From: Massilia kyonggiensis
GTDB taxonomy: Bacteria > Pseudomonadota > Gammaproteobacteria > Burkholderiales > Burkholderiaceae_D
DNA: 64,000 bases
Assembly: GCF_024756235.1 (NCBI RefSeq)
Contig: NZ_JANUGY010000018.1
Location: 19,247 to 83,246, forward strand
Reading direction: 5' to 3'
A program made the translations under genes and the position numbers. The notes under the pieces were generated by a model, which worked only from the letters and a program-made list of their open reading frames with translations, was not told the DNA's origin and searched no databases. Below, one piece after another: positions 61,967-64,000 of this stretch (position 1 is its first letter; every line of letters begins with the position of its first letter).

Positions 61967-63328
61967 ATGAGCAAAACTCTCCTGATCAAGAATGCGCGCG
62001 TCCTCGTCACGATGGACGCGCACCGCCGCGAAATCGAAGACGGCGCCGTCTTCATCCGCGACAACGTGATCGAACGCGTGGGCACGACGGACGACCTCCC
62101 GGAAGCCGCCGACGAGGTGATCGACGCGGCCGGCCACGTCGTCATCCCCGGCCTCGTCAACACGCACCACCATATGTACCAGAGCCTCACGCGCGTCATC
62201 CCGGCCGCGCAGGACGGCGAGCTGTTCAACTGGCTGACGAACCTGTATCCCGTGTGGGCGAACCTGACGGGCGAGATGGTGCACGTGTCGGCGCTCACCG
62301 CGATGGCGGAACTGATCCTGTCGGGCTGCACGACGAGCAGCGACCACTTGTACATCTACCCGAACGATTGCCGCCTCGACGACAGCATCGAAGCGGCGCA
62401 CACCATCGGCATGCGCTTCCATGCGTCGCGGGGCGCCATGAGCGTGGGGCGCTCGAAAGGCGGCCTGCCGCCGGACAGTGTCGTGGAAGACGAAGCGGCG
62501 ATCCTGAAGGACACGCAACGCCTGATCGAGACCTATCACGACGCGGCGCGCCACGCGATGCAGCGGATCGTCGTGGCGCCCTGCTCGCCGTTCTCCGTGT
62601 CGCGCGACCTGATGAAGGAAGCGGCGCTGCTGGCGCGCAGCCACGGCGTGTCGCTGCACACGCACCTCGCGGAGAACGTCAACGACGTCGCCTACAGCCG
62701 CGAGAAATTCAACATGACGCCGGCGGAATATGCGGAAGACTGCGGGTGGGTCGGCCACGACGTGTGGCACGCGCACTGCGTGCAGCTGGACGACGCGGGC
62801 ATTCGCCTGTTCGCGCGGACCGGCACCGGCGTCGCGCACTGCCCGTGCTCGAACATGCGCCTCGCGTCGGGCATCGCGCCCGTGCGCAGGATGGTCGACG
62901 CGGGCGTGCCCGTGGGCCTCGGTGTGGACGGCAGCGCGTCGAACGACGGCGCACACATGCTCGGCGAGGTGCGCCAGGCCATGCTGCTGCAGCGGGTGGG
63001 CTTCGGCCCGGACGCGATGACGGCGCGCCAGGCGCTGGAACTCGCCACCTTGGGCGGTGCGAAGGTGCTGAACCGCGACGACATCGGCAGCATCGCGCCG
63101 GGCATGTCGGCGGACGTCGTGATGTTCAAGCTGGATGGCGTGGGCTTCGCGGGGGCGCTGCACGATCCGGTGGCGGCGCTCGTGTTCTGCACGCCGGCCA
63201 ACGTGAATCACAGCGTCATCAACGGCAAGGTCGTCGTGAAGGATGGTGTGTTGAGGACGGTCGACCTGCCCGTCGTGCTGGAGCGGCATAACCGGCTGGC
63301 GGAGGAATTGGCGCTGAAGTCCGCGTAA
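61967..63328 (+). CDS. 8-oxoguanine deaminase-type amidohydrolase
   Basis: A 453-residue amidohydrolase (AtzF/TrzN-like cytosine/guanine deaminase group). Metal ligands: HxH in VNTHHHMYQ (His67, His69), HTHLAEN (His233, Glu236), an HAH segment near residue 268 and Asp321 in GLGVDGSASNDG. HMLGEVRQAMLLQR is typical of 8-oxoguanine deaminases. It should hydrolyse 8-oxoguanine to urate and ammonia, though guanine or isoguanine deamination is possible. It follows the permease and ends before a bidirectional terminator. Confidence 0.82.
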   Translation: MSKTLLIKNARVLVTMDAHRREIEDGAVFIRDNVIERVGTTDDLPEAADEVIDAAGHVVIPGLVNTHHHMYQSLTRVIPAAQDGELFNWLTNLYPVWANLTGEMVHVSALTAMAELILSGCTTSSDHLYIYPNDCRLDDSIEAAHTIGMRFHASRGAMSVGRSKGGLPPDSVVEDEAAILKDTQRLIETYHDAARHAMQRIVVAPCSPFSVSRDLMKEAALLARSHGVSLHTHLAENVNDVAYSREKFNMTPAEYAEDCGWVGHDVWHAHCVQLDDAGIRLFARTGTGVAHCPCSNMRLASGIAPVRRMVDAGVPVGLGVDGSASNDGAHMLGEVRQAMLLQRVGFGPDAMTARQALELATLGGAKVLNRDDIGSIAPGMSADVVMFKLDGVGFAGALHDPVAALVFCTPANVNHSVINGKVVVKDGVLRTVDLPVVLERHNRLAEELALKSA

Positions 63329-63344
63329 CAAGCCGCACCAAAGC

Positions 63345-63381
63345 AAACGGCCCATCTACCGCAAAGTAGATGGGCCGTTTT
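63345..63381. terminator. Bidirectional terminator between deaminase and rpsJ
   Basis: AAACGGCCCATCTAC / GTAGATGGGCCGTTT, a 15-bp perfect stem with a 6-nt loop, ending in TTTT on the plus strand and AAA on the other arm. It separates the convergent deaminase and rpsJ transcripts. Confidence 0.88.
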
Positions 63382-63421
63382 GCATGCGCCGGCGGCAAGG
63401 CCGCCAGGGCGCTTGAAACGA

Positions 63422-63739
63422 TTACTGCAGCTTGATTTCGACGTCGACGCCAGCCGGCAGGTCCAGCTTCATCAGCGCGTCGACGGTCTTGTCGGTCGGG
63501 TCCACGATGTCCATCAGACGCTGGTGCGTACGGATTTCGAACTGGTCGCGCGAGGTCTTGTTGACGTGCGGGGAACGCAGCACGTCGAAGCGCTGGATGC
63601 GGGTCGGCAGCGGAACCGGGCCCTTGACGACTGCGCCGGTGCGCTTGGCGGTGTCGACGATTTCCAGGGCGGACTGGTCGATCAGCTTGTAGTCGAACGC
63701 TTTCAGGCGGATACGGATTTTCTGATTCGGAGCGGACAT
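63422..63739 (-). CDS. rpsJ: 30S ribosomal protein S10
   Basis: A 105-residue S10 (NQKIRIRLKAFDYKLIDQSA; RSPHVNKTSRDQFEIRTHQR). S10 also joins transcription antitermination as NusE. It is normally first in the S10 operon, directly before rplC; here it is followed by a terminator and the next ribosomal gene is 6.7 kb away. Its own promoter candidate lies at 63824-63853. Confidence 0.98.
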   Translation of the reverse strand: MSAPNQKIRIRLKAFDYKLIDQSALEIVDTAKRTGAVVKGPVPLPTRIQRFDVLRSPHVNKTSRDQFEIRTHQRLMDIVDPTDKTVDALMKLDLPAGVDVEIKLQ

Positions 63740-63823
63740 GCTATTTCCTTAAAAAAGAACGAACCGGCACACGGGCCGGCAATCATATGTCAGGTACTGC
63801 GTGTGTACTGCGGAGGGGACGGC

Positions 63824-63853
63824 AGTATAACACCCTTTCACCCTCAACTGCAC
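63824..63853 (-). promoter_or_regulatory. Candidate rpsJ promoter
   Basis: Minus strand GTGCAGTT, 16 bp, TATACTGCC with an extended -10 (TGT-TATACT). The same block precedes rpsD. It lies between the tuf terminator and rpsJ. Confidence 0.5.
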
Positions 63854-63856
63854 AAA

Positions 63857-63890
63857 CAGAAGGGACAGAACTTTCGCTCTGCCCCTTCTG
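63857..63890 (-). terminator. Terminator after tuf
   Basis: CAGAAGGGACAGA / TCTGCCCCTTCTG, 13-bp stem with one mismatch, 8-nt loop. T content on the minus strand is modest (TGTTTGTG). It sits 29 bp after the tuf stop. Confidence 0.65.
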
Positions 63891-63918
63891 TCGTATAACT
63901 ACTACTTAGATATCGCTA

Positions 63919-64000
63919 TTAGGCGATGATCTTGGCAACCACGCCGGCGCCGACGGTACGGCCGCCTTCGCGGATTGCGAAGCGCAGACCTTCTTCCATT
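63919..64000 (-). CDS. tuf: Elongation factor Tu, C-terminal end
   Basis: Only the last 26 residues are in the window (MEEGLRFAIREGGRTVGAGV, ending AKIIA), which is the EF-Tu C-terminus. The gene continues past the right edge. It precedes rpsJ, as in many bacteria (fusA-tuf-rpsJ). Confidence 0.93.
   Translation of the reverse strand, partial: MEEGLRFAIREGGRTVGAGVVAKIIA

Noticed and set aside
60535..63328. Recent foreign origin of the permease/deaminase genes from base composition
   Set aside because: By eye, GC content and codon use look like the neighbours; a composition test would be needed to claim transfer.
1..64000. CRISPR arrays, prophage genes, integrases, rRNA genes
   Set aside because: None seen. 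No regularly spaced repeats, no phage or integrase proteins, no rRNA sequence.

Overview
The window looks like the chromosome of a high-GC betaproteobacterium, most likely an Oxalobacteraceae member of the Massilia type. This rests on product resemblance and gene order: TPR protein-lolB-ispE, mutM-dynamin-mutY, aroK/aroB-dgt, pilMNOPQ beside the PBP1A gene, cyaY/lptM-lysA, system II cytochrome c maturation (resB-ccsB) beside cytochrome c4, engB-hemB, and an S10-spc-alpha ribosomal cluster with infA between secY and rpmJ. The genus is an inference. No rRNA, CRISPR array, prophage or intact insertion sequence was seen.

Layout. 1-2640 (minus): partial ispE, lolB, TPR lipoprotein. 2700-6598 (plus): mutM, a dynamin-like GTPase and mutY in one tight operon. 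6599-6908: inverted repeats around what looks like a dead REP-associated transposase. 6909-10109: a VOC protein, then dgt and an in-frame AroK-AroB fusion. 10184-17231 (minus): an Ig-like lipoprotein at the tail of the overlapping pilMNOPQ operon. 17532-21807: PBP1A, cyaY, lptM, lysA. 21790-23607 (minus): msrP, msrQ and a small coupled membrane protein. 23728-27825 (minus): ccsB, resB, cytochrome c4. 28001-29721 (plus): engB, hemB.

29863-40655 is an accessory block of envelope and signalling genes: an unknown anchored protein with a LytS/LytTR two-component pair, a TonB-shaped protein, an RND efflux pump with its adaptor and an OmpR-type two-component system, and a Spy/CpxP-like periplasmic protein behind a likely operator. 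dsbD follows.

42603-56711 (minus) carries alpha (rpsM, rpsK, rpsD, rpoA, rplQ), spc (rplN to rpmJ, with secY and infA) and S10 from rplC to rpsQ. rpsJ, normally first in the S10 operon, and tuf lie apart at 63422-64000. Between rplC and rpsJ sit a tRNA-Val, an MscS channel, a LacI regulator, an unknown membrane protein, a nucleobase permease and a probable 8-oxoguanine deaminase. rplC has its own promoter and a structured leader, and several junctions in the ribosomal cluster carry terminator-like hairpins.

The most interesting items are the split S10 operon with its promoters and leaders, the dynamin-like GTPase inside the oxidised-guanine repair operon, the AroK-AroB fusion, the transposase fossil, and unassigned regulatory elements near the two-component/Spy and permease/deaminase genes. 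All coordinates and motifs were read by eye; no alignment or database search was run.
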